Source of the DNA: Taeniopygia guttata | Taxonomy: Eukaryota; Chordata; Aves; Passeriformes; Estrildidae | DNA: 64,000 nucleotides | Reading direction: 5' to 3' | NCBI RefSeq assembly: GCF_048771995.1 | Contig: NC_133063.1 | Location: forward strand, 29,107,810-29,171,809 | Part shown: positions 40,201 to 55,200 of the stretch, in pieces | Layout of the letters: each line of letters starts with the position of its first letter | Numbering within the stretch: position 1 is the stretch's first letter | The notes under the pieces: model-generated | Told to the model about the DNA's origin: nothing | Database searches by the model: none | Seen by the model: the letters and a program-made list of their open reading frames with translations, nothing else | Position numbers and translations under genes: made by a program

Positions 40201-43200
40201 AGTTTTGTCTGGTTTGGTTTTTATTATGCTTTTTTTTTTTTTTTAATAATCTGATAGAAATCCATCTCTGACAAAGAACAGCACAGATTATTACAATACA
40301 AATGTACAGGTTTTGCTTATATCTAAACTAAGCAAACAAAAACCTGATATTCTGTGACTACTTATCTTCCCAGAAAAGTTTACCTTAACAGTAGCTTGAG
40401 AGTATATCATCATGCAGACTAAATTAAAAATAAGAAATTCCTGTGTAAGCACTTCAACTCAGTTAACAGAGCAATACTGAACCAAAAGATGTTTAAATGG
40501 ATTTACACAGCCACTTTTTGTTAAGAAAGAAATTACTCTTGCCATGAGACCTAAAGATAAATTTATGGATATCTACTGTAGTGGAACCACTTGCTAGGTG
40601 CAATAATGAAACTGTGCAAGGGGAAAAAATATGCTGAATCATTCTAGGGACTCTAGGAATGACAAACACCTGGGTTATATTTAAAATTAAAGGCAGGTAT
40701 ACAAAAATATAAGAGCAGTTTAAAACAGAAGATACAAGTAGAAAATGCTTGCACTAAAGTATGTTGTGTAACTATTTAAGTTAAGAGTTCTGACATGCTG
40801 AGTTCTTGTCTCATCACTATTTCCTAAGGTTCATGTATAAGTAAAGTTACCTTTTCTGTGGCAGACTAATGCTTCAACACTGGCATGAAGCTTTCTAAGT
40901 TGCTGATCCAGATTTTCAAATTGTTGCTGTTTTTCTTCAAACCACTGACAAAAGATGAAAGAGTCAAGCATTACAAATTAGATTACCAACAACATTTCTG
41001 GTTCTAAAGAAGCAAATTATCCAGGGTGGTCAATTGATACAGCTAAGAATTCAAGCCAATAAGGAAATTAATAACCCATTTTCTACTTCTACAGTTTTAA
41101 AATGCAATTGTTGAGGCTCATTAATTCATCTCATTATTCAAGCTGAAAAATCAGCTCTTACTGCATCCGATTCATTCATCTTGATTGTCATTTTGTTGAC
41201 AGCGTCGGCAGCTTTGTTCACCATTCTCAATATTCCTGCTCCACTCAGAGCCTGGGTGTTAACTGCTCTCGGCAGCTGGAATTGAATGACAAATAAGGGC
41301 AAAGAGACTGGTTAAAAGGATGGAGGTTTAACTGGGCACAAGGGGAAAGAAAAGGATATAGTGTTTTCTTTAGTCCTATGTGTTTCAATATAGCGGAATC
41401 TAATTTCTCAAATTTACTACTTCTACATTCTCAAGAGGAAAACTTAAAAATATAGACTATTTACTTTTCTTCTATATCTTTACATTTAAATGGAACAAAC
41501 AAACCACTTGTCCAAAGCTGTTATGAACTAGCCAAATGTCCTAAATGGCCACCTATATGCTACAATGAACAAACTGCCACTACAGGAACAGAAAAGCTTA
41601 GATTTATAACAAATTAGACAAAGGAAATTCTGCAACACATTTAATTGTAATGCAACACATACACTGCATGCTGATAATAAAAGGTTGATGACTTTTTGCT
41701 TTTCAATATAAGGCTATAAATGTACCTCAAGAGAACATGTTATCTGCTTAGGTATTGAGAAACCCTTGGAGTTAAATTAACAAACTTTAAATTTAATTGA
41801 TATTATTATTCAGGCTAGATTGAATATGCTATGCAAGGTGGCCCTTATGTCAGACCATTTACCCTTCATGTGATGTTTTGTCTGGCAGCAGCATTGACAA
41901 ACCCACCGTAAGTTATCTATTGATGCTTTTGTCAGTAGGGAGCTCTCTGTGACTTATTAATATAACTAAGATACTGACATTAGCCAAAACACAGTTCAGT
42001 ATTAGACTGAAACCACTATGCACATTTATAAAGAGATAGTTGTATCTTTAACAATGTATTTAATATTGTGAAAGATACCTGATTAATAGTACAGGATTTT
42101 TGTGAAATCCTTATTCACAAAAATACCTAGCCTGGTCAGCAGCACTGCCAGCAGTTTCACACTATCGTACCAATATACCTCAAGCTGAATTCCTAGAGGC
42201 AAGAGAGCTGCTCCCAAGCCAGTTTAATTTTAGATCTTACTTAACAAGCAGTAACATCAGAACTGAAAAGACCAACCCACTTGAAAAGTCACTATATAGC
42301 AAATAGCTTTTTGTCACTACCACTGTAAGTTTTACCAGAGCCTGAGGCACACCATTACCTAAGTAGCCTCTGTCATTCTCACCCATGAAGGGTATGGTCT
42401 AATTTGATTTCATATTAATTTAGGGGATCAGGTCTCAATACAAAGTGAATATATTGCTTGGTACATTACCATATCTAGAAATAGATAAAAAGAGTTAAAA
42501 GAACATAAATACCTCAGAACTTTCCAAGAACTGTCTCAAATCTGGATCCTGTAGCAAGGTTGGGTGCTTTACTGTTCGTTGCAGATACCTATGATTTTAA
42601 AAATTAAAATATCAGGTAGCAGAACAGATTTAATGTGCCTGATTGAACATAATGCAGTGCCATGCACTCCATAGCACAACATAACATACTAAAGGTTAGG
42701 TAGTGTTTCACAGCACAGTTTGTTTACATCAGAAACTCCTTAAGGTGGGGCCTGCCATAGGTGTATAATCCACAGTGGTAAAATAAAATGCTTGTTATTT
42801 CAAACAGCTGAGTGAAGACTCCTTTATTAACCAGTTTATGCCAGAAAAAAATGAACTTTAAACAGTTTAGTTCACTGCACTGGACAGGCTTCTTGTTACA
42901 GGTAATTCTGGCTGATTTATTTTAGCACTATAGGAAATCTTGAACAAGTTAGTTGATTCTGATCTAGGTATAAACTATTTATGTACTGGATAGATTGAGA
43001 GTATTCAATGCATTTAGTTCTCATACATGCGTAAGTACAATTGAATGTAACTAATTCCTTTTATTTTTCTGCACTTGCTTAGACCTCAAGTGTAATTTTT
43101 TATCCACCCTCCATTAGGTATGATGATCCTCATCTGGTTTTTCCTGAAGAAGGTAAGGATTGCAGTTAAACTGCATTTTTTTACACATTAGATTGGTCAG

Positions 43201-46200
43201 TTTTTTTCCTTGTTCCATACTCTGTATGAAGCACAAGTTAAGGTTAAGGTGGCAGTATAGCAGGGACAGGACCCTTCCCTGACAAAGATACTTGGACAGT
43301 ATCAGCTGTATATCAGTGCTGGGTGACAGAGATCCAGTATCTCTTATGCCAAAATTCAGCAAGTCACATCAATGTCATCAGTGCACATCATCAGAAGCCC
43401 ATTTTACTTTGAAGTGATTGAAGGCCTCTTCACCCACCTTCCAGCCCAACAGCTGATTTGCTATGGAATAAATATATTACTGCAATTGTCTTAATTCTTT
43501 CAACCCAAAAAGTCTACAGAAGCTGGTAATGGTAGCTTACTTACCGAACCTCTGCAATCTTAATTTTAAGCCTGAAACAAGTAATCTGTAATCATTTTTA
43601 TTAATACGGCTATTATACATATCTTCCTGTTATTAATGAGAATTAGTCAATTTCTACACAAAAATTTGACAGTTGTATACAGTCTCCAGAATTCACTTAA
43701 ATATAGATCACCAGCATTGCAATTACAGAACCTATATAGTATACTACAAGTAATTCTGAACCTAAATAAATTTTAGTTAGATACACACATTACCTTTCTA
43801 GAGCTGCTCTTCTTTTCTCCACAAATTCAGTAGATGAAGAATCTTCTTTGCCTACTTTAACCTTGGTCATGCCTTGAAGGAAACGGCATCATATTGATTT
43901 TTATTTTATCACAGATAAATTATTAACATACATGATGTGATCAGAATATAAGCCTCCCCTAAGTTTACATATTTAAATCAAATTACAGTGAAAAACACTA
44001 CATAGGAACATAAAAATCAACCGCATGCTGCATGGTGAAAGTAGCTCTGTGAAATACTCCATTTCCTGTGACATATTAATTGCGACTAATAGGCAAGCAA
44101 AACTAGCTTAAGTTGCATTTATGAAAACAATGTAAATGCTGATCACAGTCTGACTGGTAACTCACATCCAGAAAAAGAAAACAGCCATATAAAGTAGAAC
44201 ACAAATATGTTCTCAGATTATAAGCCTAGTCACTGGTAAACTTATTACCGTTATTTTCATTCTACCAATTTTTCTTTTAGTTTCTAAAACTAATAGTTTT
44301 TTAATTAACTAATGCAATCTAACAAGTTCTGAAAATTCTGAACTGCATGGAGAACAGAATCAGCAGAATAAAATATACATAGCCTTACAGTACTTTCTCT
44401 GACCAAAACAAGAGTAGTAACCAGTTATTGATGTGCCATAGCACAGGAAATAAATTCAACCTCAGCAACAGAAGAACTCTAAAACACTCAGACTGAAATC
44501 ACTATTCATCATGCTAAAGATCTAAACTTGGAGTTTAGCAACTTGAGTCCCATCAAAAAACACCATGAAACTGGACATCAATATTATTCTTATTTCCTGA
44601 AAAACAGGAAAGGTCTATTATTATACAGTCCAGATATCTGATTTCTAGCTGTAGTATATTTCTTATCTCTTATTTTTCTGTCTCTTTAGCTACAAGTTTT
44701 GAGATTCTGATGATGTACCCACTGATCTGTCAGGTCAACAGTTCCCTAAGTTCCTCACCCAATCTCCCTTCTGGACTTAGAAGTTTCACACTGTAACTCC
44801 TGGAAGAGACAAGCAGCAAAGCCTTACAGGAACAATAAGGAACCCTTAACCTCTCAGCATTAGTTTTTCCCTCCTCTGCAGGATGATGAAAATAAATCTG
44901 ATAAAGATTTTTTTTTCAAAAGTATTCTACACAGCATAATGTAAGTAAATCCACAAATTTTTCAGTAAAATTGAGTATGTCTTTAAATAGAAGTGATTAA
45001 AGTATTCAAGGGAACTTGAGGTAATTCACATGCCTCATCTTTTTACATTACAGTATTATTATACAATAATATTCTATTGTAGAAAGAAGGAAATCCTATG
45101 GCTTAATAAAAAAGAACCTTTACAGATGAACTTTGAACAGAAGTTCATAGGGGAAAACTGAATGCACAAACGACCCATATGAGGACTTCCCATCCTGTAA
45201 AAATGACAGTTGTTTCTAAATATCTTGCCACATTTCATTCTCTGCTAATATAAATCTATTTAAACACCCGTGCAGAGACTGTTCCTGTAGACCAAGCACT
45301 CTTCATTCACAGGAAAAGATCCATGACATAACAGATTATTTTCTTTAAAAATGAAAATGGGATTTTCATACACACTTATGTAAATAGTGAGTTACCTTAA
45401 TGAATGTCCAATTCCAGTTCACAATTGACTCATTTTTATCCTTTTGGTCCACAGTCAGTAATTGATGGACTGGAATTTGTAGCTAAGATCTAAAATTCCA
45501 GCCCCTACTGCTCATCACCACAATAAAACTGGAGCTCTAAACTCCAGGTGTTACCAACAGTATAACAGAATGAACAGACAGGGACTTCTTTACAACACAT
45601 GCTGCATAACACTGAATGTATGACATTATGTTTTAAGACTTTAAACATAAACATGCATAATGCAAATACTGTAATCTTACTTTCAGCTGTTTTGTCAGCT
45701 CTCTGCATTATTTCAAAACAGACCAGAATCAACTCCTCCTTTTCTCCAAAACTGGAAATGTACTGACTACATGCTCTTGAACAGAACTAAGTAACACCCG
45801 TGAAGTTCAACTTTAAAGAGGAAGTTTCATGCTCTTTTGAAAATATTCTAAAGAGTCTAAAACCTCCCAACCTACCTGAAGTCTCTACACCAGGGTTTGA
45901 AGCACCAGCCAGTGCTTGCTTGCACTGCAGTATGTCCCACCATTTTACCATCTTCCAGGTATATAAATTTTTATGCTTGTTTTGTTCAAGTGGTAGCTGA
46001 AATCCATTCTATGCTGAATTTGACTGTGATGCAAGCACTACATTTTCATGTAAATGCACAGTGTCATAAATGCCTTAAATGTTGTATCATGATCAGAAAC
46101 CTCATTCCATTTCCATAAGCCCTTTTAGCATTTGGAATTAAACTTATTTTTGTTACAGAAAAACTGATTATTATGGAATGCCCCATAAATTTCAAGAACT

Positions 46201-49200
46201 ACCAAAAATTCAGGTCAAATTTTCAGTCTCACAGGCTTAAAAGCAAAGTGCTTTTCCACAGAAGTAAAATAATGAATTTTCCAAGCCTCTTGCTGCCTAT
46301 ACATACTCAATCTGCCCACTCCTACTTACATGAAAAACTGCTGTTCTGATTATATTTATGGACTAAACTACTAAAAATAAGTTCTGCCATTGTCTACATA
46401 TCAAGTAACATTCTAGATTCAAATCACTTATTTATATGAGTAACACAAAAGTCTTTAACAGGCTTTACTGTTTTAAATATTTACCTATTTTGAAATAACC
46501 TCTCCTACTTAGAAATCACAAAACTGAAGACTGTTTTAATGCATCAAGCATGCTTCTTAGCTCATGGAGAAAGGATCTGATCCTTTATGGTATTCAACCC
46601 AAAAGTTGTTTTTTGCATTAAAACCTTGCAAAATTTATGAGAGGTTTTGCAATTCACCATGATCAAAAGAAACAAAAAGAAGTATCAGAGATCTGAAGTA
46701 TGCAGGAAGCTTTATATACATGAAGTATATATGAAGCTCAATTGGCAAGCAATTGATAACAGCTCAACTTAAAAATAAACTTTTTTTAACATCCTTGTTT
46801 TGGTAGACTAATCAGCTCTTGAATGGCAACAGCAAAGAAGGAATCATAGATAAGAAACACAAGGCCATGCATTAAGAGGCATCCTTCTCATTAACAGCAT
46901 TAGTCTGAATTTGGAAGAGGCCATTACATATCTTTCCAATTTAACGTGAACTTTTGGAAAATACAGAAAATTAAGAATATTTGGACCACCTGAGAAAAAA
47001 GCAGTATTTATGCAGAAGAGAAATTTGTATTCAGTACTTAAGTGTCACCTTACTTGCACTTACCTACAATACTTTTTTCTGGTGCTGGAGGCACAATACA
47101 ACCAATATGCATGTATTTTGTTGCTAATTTGCTGTGCAGGCCAAGAAAATCACTGAATCTTCTTTTCACAGAGAATTCGTTTTTGTGGAATATTGAAAGT
47201 GATGTCTTAAAAAAATAAAATCATTGTGAATTACTGATCCATCACAGTTACAATACTAAGTATTGACAAATTTTTGTTGCAGTGCCTACCTTTGTTGTTA
47301 CTCTGTATGCCATATAAGCATTCATTCCGTCTCCTGTAAGAAAATTAAAATACTTATTCCAGGGCAAGGCAGTGTAATTTTGTCATACACTTTTTAGTCC
47401 AAAAAACACATTAAATAGTTTTCTATTTAGATACTAAAAATTGCTAAAGGAAAACTAAAGAGGAAATCATGCTAAAATCTAGGAATAGTCTTCAAAGAAT
47501 AAGACAGTCTACAATCTGAATTTTTAGGCTCAAGGAACTTACCAACTTTCTCTGGGTCTGATACATTGATTTCTATATCAAACAAATCTCCATTTGCTTC
47601 CTCTTCAATCTAGGAAAAAGATATACCACATTTAACAAGGTAATGGACATCCATATTATGTATGGGTACAAGGATAAGGACGTAGAGGAAGGAGGAGAAA
47701 AAGTCAGTATGTTTGTGTGATTATGAAACATTTCCAGTCTCCACTGTTAATATACTTTCCAACACTGACTGTGACTGCAATCAAAGCTCTTGGGGTAAAC
47801 TTGGTAGTGTTAAGTTTACAGCTAGACTCAAATGATCCTAAAGGCCTTTTCCAAACTAAACAGTCCTGTGATTTCAGTTTTAAGACCTCCTACAAAAGCT
47901 TTCAGTACAGGAAACCTAGGGGTCTGTTCCTTGTATCACCTACAATGCCAGCAGACACTGTGGTTCACAACCACTCTCACTGGCAATACTTCCATGTGTT
48001 TGTAATCAAAGAACAGACATTCCTTTTCATTAACAGTATCTGTAGCAGAAGAGCTTGGCAAGGGAATAGCAACAGATAAAAAAATATTCTGATACTTGTC
48101 TTAGTTCTGTTCTCCCAGAAATTCATAATCCTTCATCTATTATACCTAAAAAGAGAGATCTTAAGAAATGCCATAGCAGTAGGGACAATACGAGGGCTGA
48201 ATCAAATGCCATCATGTGGTATCTGGGGAAGCAAGCATCTTTCAGTCATGGGTAAGTCTTGTTTGCACTGTCTGGTAAGAGAACTCTCTAGAATGAATGG
48301 CATTCAGCAATGTCTATGCTTTGTCTGGAACGTCAAAAGTAAATAGAAATGTTAAGACTACAATTACACTCAGCTGTTTGTTAAGCATGCAAGATAATGC
48401 TAAAAACTGCTTGTTCAATTTCCCTGTTAGGAACAGCCTCAGAAATACAAGGTGAAACTGTAACATGTTAGAGTTATTTTACATTGATATCATTTCTTAT
48501 GTATCAAGTTCACAGCTTACTCCTACACACATTTTTAAAGTATCTATTCTGAAGGAATAGAACTTCGTACTCCTAAGACTACATATCTCAAATGAATTCT
48601 TTACAGTATTTCCATGAGTCGAATTCACATTAAACCTCTTTTGCAAAACAAACAGAAAGGTATAATGCCATGTGCCAAAATTTAGAACTGGCATTTTAAA
48701 ACAAGGTGAAACTTAAAAATCCAAATGAAACATTTCTGTAGTTTAGAAGCATACCTCTTCTCTGGATCTGTCAAAAATCACTGGAGCTGTTATGCTTTTC
48801 AATTCCATTCTGGGAGCTATTAATGTGGTAGGTGTTACGGGAGTGACTGCAGGAGTAGGTTCTGGTGAAAGTATTGGATCCCTCTCCGGACTGTCCAGTG
48901 AAACTTCTTCTGTTGCTTCTAGATAAACATATTGAGTTAGTAATAAATTCCCTGTTGGATATGCATCACAAAGACAACAAACATGCATGATACAGAATGA
49001 TGACAAAATAAATAGCACCCATTTGTACAGGATAATGTTTTTCAATACATAATTAAAACCAGATATGGCATTTGGGCTTGTAATGCAGAATGGGTTAAAT
49101 TAAGACCAATACTGCCTTTATTTTTTGTATACTATTCAGTAAAGAATATTTTAAGCAGTTACAAGCTACAAATTATTTATGTATGACATATTGTTGATTA

Positions 49201-52200
49201 ATATTTTTTACCACAGGAGCAGCACTTTTTCATCACCTGTTTCGCACTCTGAACAACAGCTGATTTAGTCATACAGGATGGTAACTAAGCAGACTAAGCC
49301 ATATAACAAATGAAGTTACACACCCCCACCCTGGCTAAGTACCCCACTAATGTAAAGTAGCAGTATTAGCAGGTAAGACATTAAGATTGTCTTTAGTCTA
49401 TCTCCATTCTCTCTGGAGCTTAAAACAGCTCACTAGAAAGTGAGTACTTCCTTTAAACTTTGGACAGTTCATCTGCCTTTAAAGACAATGCAAACCCCTG
49501 CTCTACAAATCTCACTAACCAGCTTGGACCACTGGCAAACTACACATTTCCTGGGTATACAGAAGTTCCTGTTCTAGTTCAAATAATGATCAATGCTGTA
49601 TTTTCACTAGATATGCATATTCAAGTACCCCAGTTTCTTAAAAGATAACATGGACCACAGAACAGCCATTTGATACCAAAATTGACTTTCCAATAGACCT
49701 GAAGTCCTTTCACAAACTCGACTTTTGTTAGTAGTACTTACCAAATAGGAAAGCATATCACTCAGAATTGATGAGTATGGAAAGGACTTTTGAAATCATC
49801 TAACCTGTCTGTTCAAGCAGAGTTCTAACAAGAGCAGGCTCAACTGGATCACATCCTGATGAATTCTGAGCATCTCCAAGGAGGAGAATCCACCTCTTCC
49901 TTGGATAACCTGTGCCAGTGCTTGATCTCCCTAACCAACAAAGAAAAAATCCCAAATGCCAGCATCACCCCCTCACCCCCACCAAAGACAAACAAATACA
50001 TAATATTTATCTTATATATTATCTGGTATCCAGTGTATAGCCATTGTGTCTTGTTTTGTCAGTGGGAACTACTGAGAAGTCAGGCTCCCTTTCCTCCATC
50101 TCCTACAACAGAGTATTTACATCCACTATATGATCTTCCCCACCCCAAGCCCCTACTCCAGGATGAACAGCACTAGCTTTCTCAATCTCACTCTTATGCA
50201 ATACATTTTATGTCCTCAATCATTTTCACAGCCTTGCATTGGAGTCATTCCCATGTGTCCATGTCTCCCCCTTATTGGATAGCTCAGACCTGGACTCAGC
50301 AACCCAGGTGTGGCTTCAATAGGGCTGAACAAAGGGGAATGATCAATTCCCCCTGCCTGCTGGCATTGCTTTTCCTAATTTCAAATTACATAGTATTTTC
50401 AAACTAAAGTTAAAACCAAGCACCTCATTATATTCTCCATTTTTAAGATGAATGAAGAATCTACAGCCTTTCTTTGAAAATAATTATTTTCATAGCATTG
50501 CTTTACTCTTACTGCTAAATCTTAAAGAACATAATTATCTGCTAATGCTTCCCTTCCTCAAATGCTACAGGAAGGACACTGAGCCTTAAATCAATAAGGA
50601 ATTTTAATTCAGAACATAAGATCAGGTGGGAAGTCATACTGAAGCACTTGCAAAAGAGCTTTTAGATTGGCAGAACAGCAACATTTCAACAAGAGGCAGC
50701 TCTCTCCTTTGGTGGCTAACAGCATTCAACATATATGTTATAATGATATTTCACAGAAACATTTCTCAGAAAAATATGCACATACATACGTAACACAGTA
50801 TATACATATATATATATATACATATATATATACATATATATACATGATGAAATATAAAATAAAAAATATTTCTGAAATAAAGCAATTGCACTTCAATTCT
50901 TCCTTTTTTCTATCACTAGCTGTATTCCAGCACATTCAGGAAGCACACCATTAACCACCACTATCTACTTCTCTGTATCTCCAAATTTTAGACAGGTTTA
51001 TAAAACAAGTTGCTTAACAATCTAATCATTAGCTGAGAACACAATCCTCTTACTGTAAAGTATAACTTCATGTAAAAACTGAATTTAATGTAAGAAAGCA
51101 ATGCTATTATCAGATGAAACATAACTTCTTCTCCAGGACTCCTCTTTTTTAGACCTGTATCCACATACCCATTAGTATCACAAAGTGATCTAGGTTGTAC
51201 ACCAAATGAATTCCAAGCAGGGTTAGCAAACTTTTAAAGCTGCTGCCTGGTGTTTCTTTTTTATTTTCTGGAAGGAATTTACTCACATAAAATAGTATCT
51301 GTTTGTTTGATAGCAGTAAGTCAGTTATTTTAGGAAGAATTGAGAATTTATGCCTTTGTTCCTCTTGTTACCTCTCACTCCAGGTTTGGCACACCACCAG
51401 ACACTAAGCAAATCTAGAAGCATTACATGGAAAAGACAATGAAAGGGGATGATGGGACTGAGTTGGACAGGGAGAAAGTTATCACGCTTTTTGTTTAAAA
51501 CAAAAATACTCAAGGATTCTGAAAGGAAAATGAAGCATTAGCTTTATATAAAACAGCAGGATCTTACTTCTAGCTATTTTTCCCCCTCAGAAAAGCAGTC
51601 TTCAAGTAGTACATGAGCTGAAGATCTATTTCTTATGAAATAGAGATGAACTCTGGCATTTATGCTTCTTACATATATCCCTTTATTTTGAGAAATCAGA
51701 TTACATCGTCTGATTTAAAGTTTTATTGATAATTCTTCTGCTTGTTTTACACCCATTAATATGGTACGCTTCACAGCAGAAACTATGGCACTTTCAGAAA
51801 CATTTCCTTAATCTATTAATTTTAGATATTCACCTGAAAACTTAGTATGAAGTTGTAGTTTTGTGGTGTAGTTTATTTTTGGTTTTGGGTTTGAGAGGTT
51901 TTGTGTGCTTGTGTGGGTTTTGTTTGGTTTTTAAAATATTCAGTATCATTATTAGCATGAAAAATGAAATCTAGATGTCTCTTTTCCAGAATAGCTCTCA
52001 AGAGCTTAAGTTCTCACTTAAAGAGGCAAGCAACTGCTCTGTCCAACTTTTGTTAGGAAAATACTGACATCCAACACTACATATCAGCTATGGGAGTTAC
52101 CAGAACATATTAAGAATTCCCACCAACCTAATAGTGTAGACAGCTAGACATAAATACATACTTTACAATCTATAAACAGTTTTTGTTAGGGATCACTGTC

Positions 52201-55200
52201 AAGTTGCTTAGCTCCAAAAGAACATGAAGACATGTCATAATGCTGTAGGAGACAACTACATATGCTTAATTAACATTCTACAGCCAACCACAACAAGTTT
52301 CTATGAACACTCAAGCACAGACCTTAATCTCAGCATTACACAGAGATTGTTTCTTTATTTTTCACCAGCAGTTTTTGTGAAATATCATCTTAGAAAATGC
52401 AAGTTTCCAATTCTTCACTAGCAGCTCACTTTGGCAACAACTTATTTTTACTAGTCACACTTCCAAATGTCAGACCTTTAACATTCTGACATAGCCTGAA
52501 TGAATAAATTGGCTTATTATCTTTGAAAGTTTGTCCATGTGAAATTATTTTTGGACGTAAACTTAAGCAGAAGCTGTTAAGTAGAACAGAGGACAAACTA
52601 TTAAAAAAGGCTTCTCTAGGCACTGCAGTATTTCAGAGAGTTTATTGAACTGAACTGACTCTAAGAGTTACTACACCAAAGTCATAACCCATGGTCCTTA
52701 TAATTATATCAGAAGTACTAGACATAACCTTAATGAGAACAGAAATAGTTTTAATGCAACAGGCACACACTAATATAACCACCTTCTTACTTCAAAACTG
52801 TAGGTTTAAATGCTTTCATGCATTTATTCCTTGCAAAATAACTGAACAAGCAGATTCTAAATAGCAGCAAGCACTTGCACAAACTCTTCATATCAGACAC
52901 ATTAAATGACAATGGTCTGACAGACACCATAAGCTAGAGGCTTTTCTGTTCAGGTGTGCCTGAAAAATGTATCTTGCCTGGATCAGAGAAATATCACCTC
53001 TTTTTCTGTCTCCAATCCCAAGAAAAAAGCCTAAAGTGAAAAAAAACCCCACAAAACCAAACAATAAAAAAACCCCACAAAACAAAAGAAACCCAAAAAC
53101 AAAAAAAGCAATGAAAGCAAACATCACCCCAGTCCCCAACACAGTGACTTTTCCTCAGGACACAATAGCTAGACACCTCCATAGCATGATCCATTCCCAA
53201 ACACATTTCAGAGCTGAAAAAACAAAATAAAAGCAATCTGTTACCTGAGAGAAGAGAGGAAAAAATATAGTTTTCCACTTCTTTTAAGAAGGCGACAGAA
53301 CACTGACAAAACTTCACAGATGAGTTCACCATCTAGTGCTTTTCTATGAGCACCAGAAGCAGAAGGGACAACTATGCCCTTCATGCGCGGTCCCTGGCAT
53401 ATTTGCGCAGTTATACATTGAATTTTGGGTCAACATTTTGGAAGACTAGTTCAATATGCAGCACGTCACTGTACAACAGCAGGTTATTGACAACCAAGCT
53501 TTAAGACATATCTCCAAATTCCTTAAGATACACCTAATACTGCCTCATTTGAAGCACTGACTAATCGTTAAGGTCTCTCCATGTAAGAGCTTTACAAGGT
53601 AAGATAAAGTAATTCTTCTGGTCAAATAATCAACATAACTTTTTTTCTAAAGGTGAAAGTTTTAAGCAAGACAGTTTGCTTTGTTACAGAACCAAGAACC
53701 ACAAGAAAGCAGCAAAATTTACTCATCTCCAATGACAGCAGGAAAAGCTCATTTCTTCCATTTGTGAGGCCATGTTTTAATGGTTCAGTTATAAGTTGCC
53801 ATAGAAAAGGCAATGTACATCTATATTGCCCATATTATTCTGTAGCTGCCATGGAAACATAATAGCAAAAATGGTTTTAAGCATAATAAAAAATGCCTAA
53901 ACCATTTCCCATGTTCTGTCCTGCATTAAAGCCCTAGAGAAAATTTGTACTGATTCACCTTCTTTTCCATTAGGCTGCAATATGAGATGGAATAATGGAA
54001 AAGTTTTATTAAGTCTAGAGAGGCATACCATCACAATTTTTACAAGACTGAAAAACTATAATTATTTCTGACCCTAAAAAATGGCAGTGGCAATTACTCC
54101 TCTCAGGAGCCACAAACAAGAATTCCTTTATCTGGATTTTGAAGTGTCTAGTAATTCAATATGAAGGAACAACAGATGTTACAAAGCTGTGAAGCTTCAT
54201 TTTTTTCTCCTCTCCACTATAAAATGCACCAAGTCAAGATTCCTTGGAATTTCAACATGTCAAAAAAAACCCTGTCACAATCACTTTTAAATTAAACTCT
54301 GCTTTCCTAGAAAGCCAGACCTTTGCAATTATGCTGGAAGCAAGAAATTAGGTTTCTCATCTTGCCTTTCTCATGCTGTTTCTATATTGTCTAGCAAAAC
54401 AGTCCTAAGAAAAAAAAAATAGTTATACTTCTGAGTGCACAGCACTGGAACACAAATTCAACACAGTTTTTCAGAATGTCATTTCAGAGTGGCAGTGACA
54501 CAAACACTGAAGTTCACTACTTGGGTTCACAGCTTTATACAAACGTTTTGCTTAGAACAGGAAACTGTGAAAAACATAACATTTTATCTCATGCTCCATA
54601 AATCACATTTGTTTTTTCCTCTATTTGAGAGTATTAAACTCACTCTGTACCATAAATTGAACTTCAAAAGACCAGGCTCAGCTGAGGTAGATGTGCAGTG
54701 TTAGATGCCTTCAGTTCAGTGCTGCAAGTGCTTAAGAGAATGTCCTGCATGGCAAAACCCAAACTCATTAAATCAATTCCCTGTGTTATTCTCACAGCAT
54801 TCATGTCAGTTGAAACAATCTGGCTGCAAACATTTGTTCCTTCTGTCTGACTCCCCTCAATATTTACTCCAGTCTCCCTTTTTCTTTTTTTACTACTATC
54901 CAAAGGAGAACTGGCTTTCTTAAAATATCCACTCCAGATGGTTCTATGGTTATAAAAGGCCAGCTTTGTATACTGGAGCTAAATAACCAAATTACTGACT
55001 AGTACTAGAAAGCTACATTGCTAAGCACTCATGGTCTTTGTAAGTTATAAGGCAAAACGAATGCAGAAAAAAAAAATAAGATTACCCCTCTATCCTTTAG
55101 TTCTTTTTTCTCTTAAAACACTTTCACAGGTACTAAACTTGTCAATACATTCTTACAGTGTAATGAACAAACAAGTTCAAATACATAGAAACACAAACTA

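Larger units (their letters stand above)
37957..42512 (-). other. SNX2 introns 8-11 (between exons listed)
   Basis: Four introns: 41276-42512, 40945-41161, 39191-40850 and 37957-38984. They hold an A-run of about 20 near 38385 and a T/G tract at 40190-40245, and nothing else recognised. Confidence 0.6.

Noticed and set aside
43114..43362. 82-codon minus-strand open frame in an SNX2 intron as an extra exon
   Set aside because: No suitable splice sites that keep SNX2 frame and no family resemblance.
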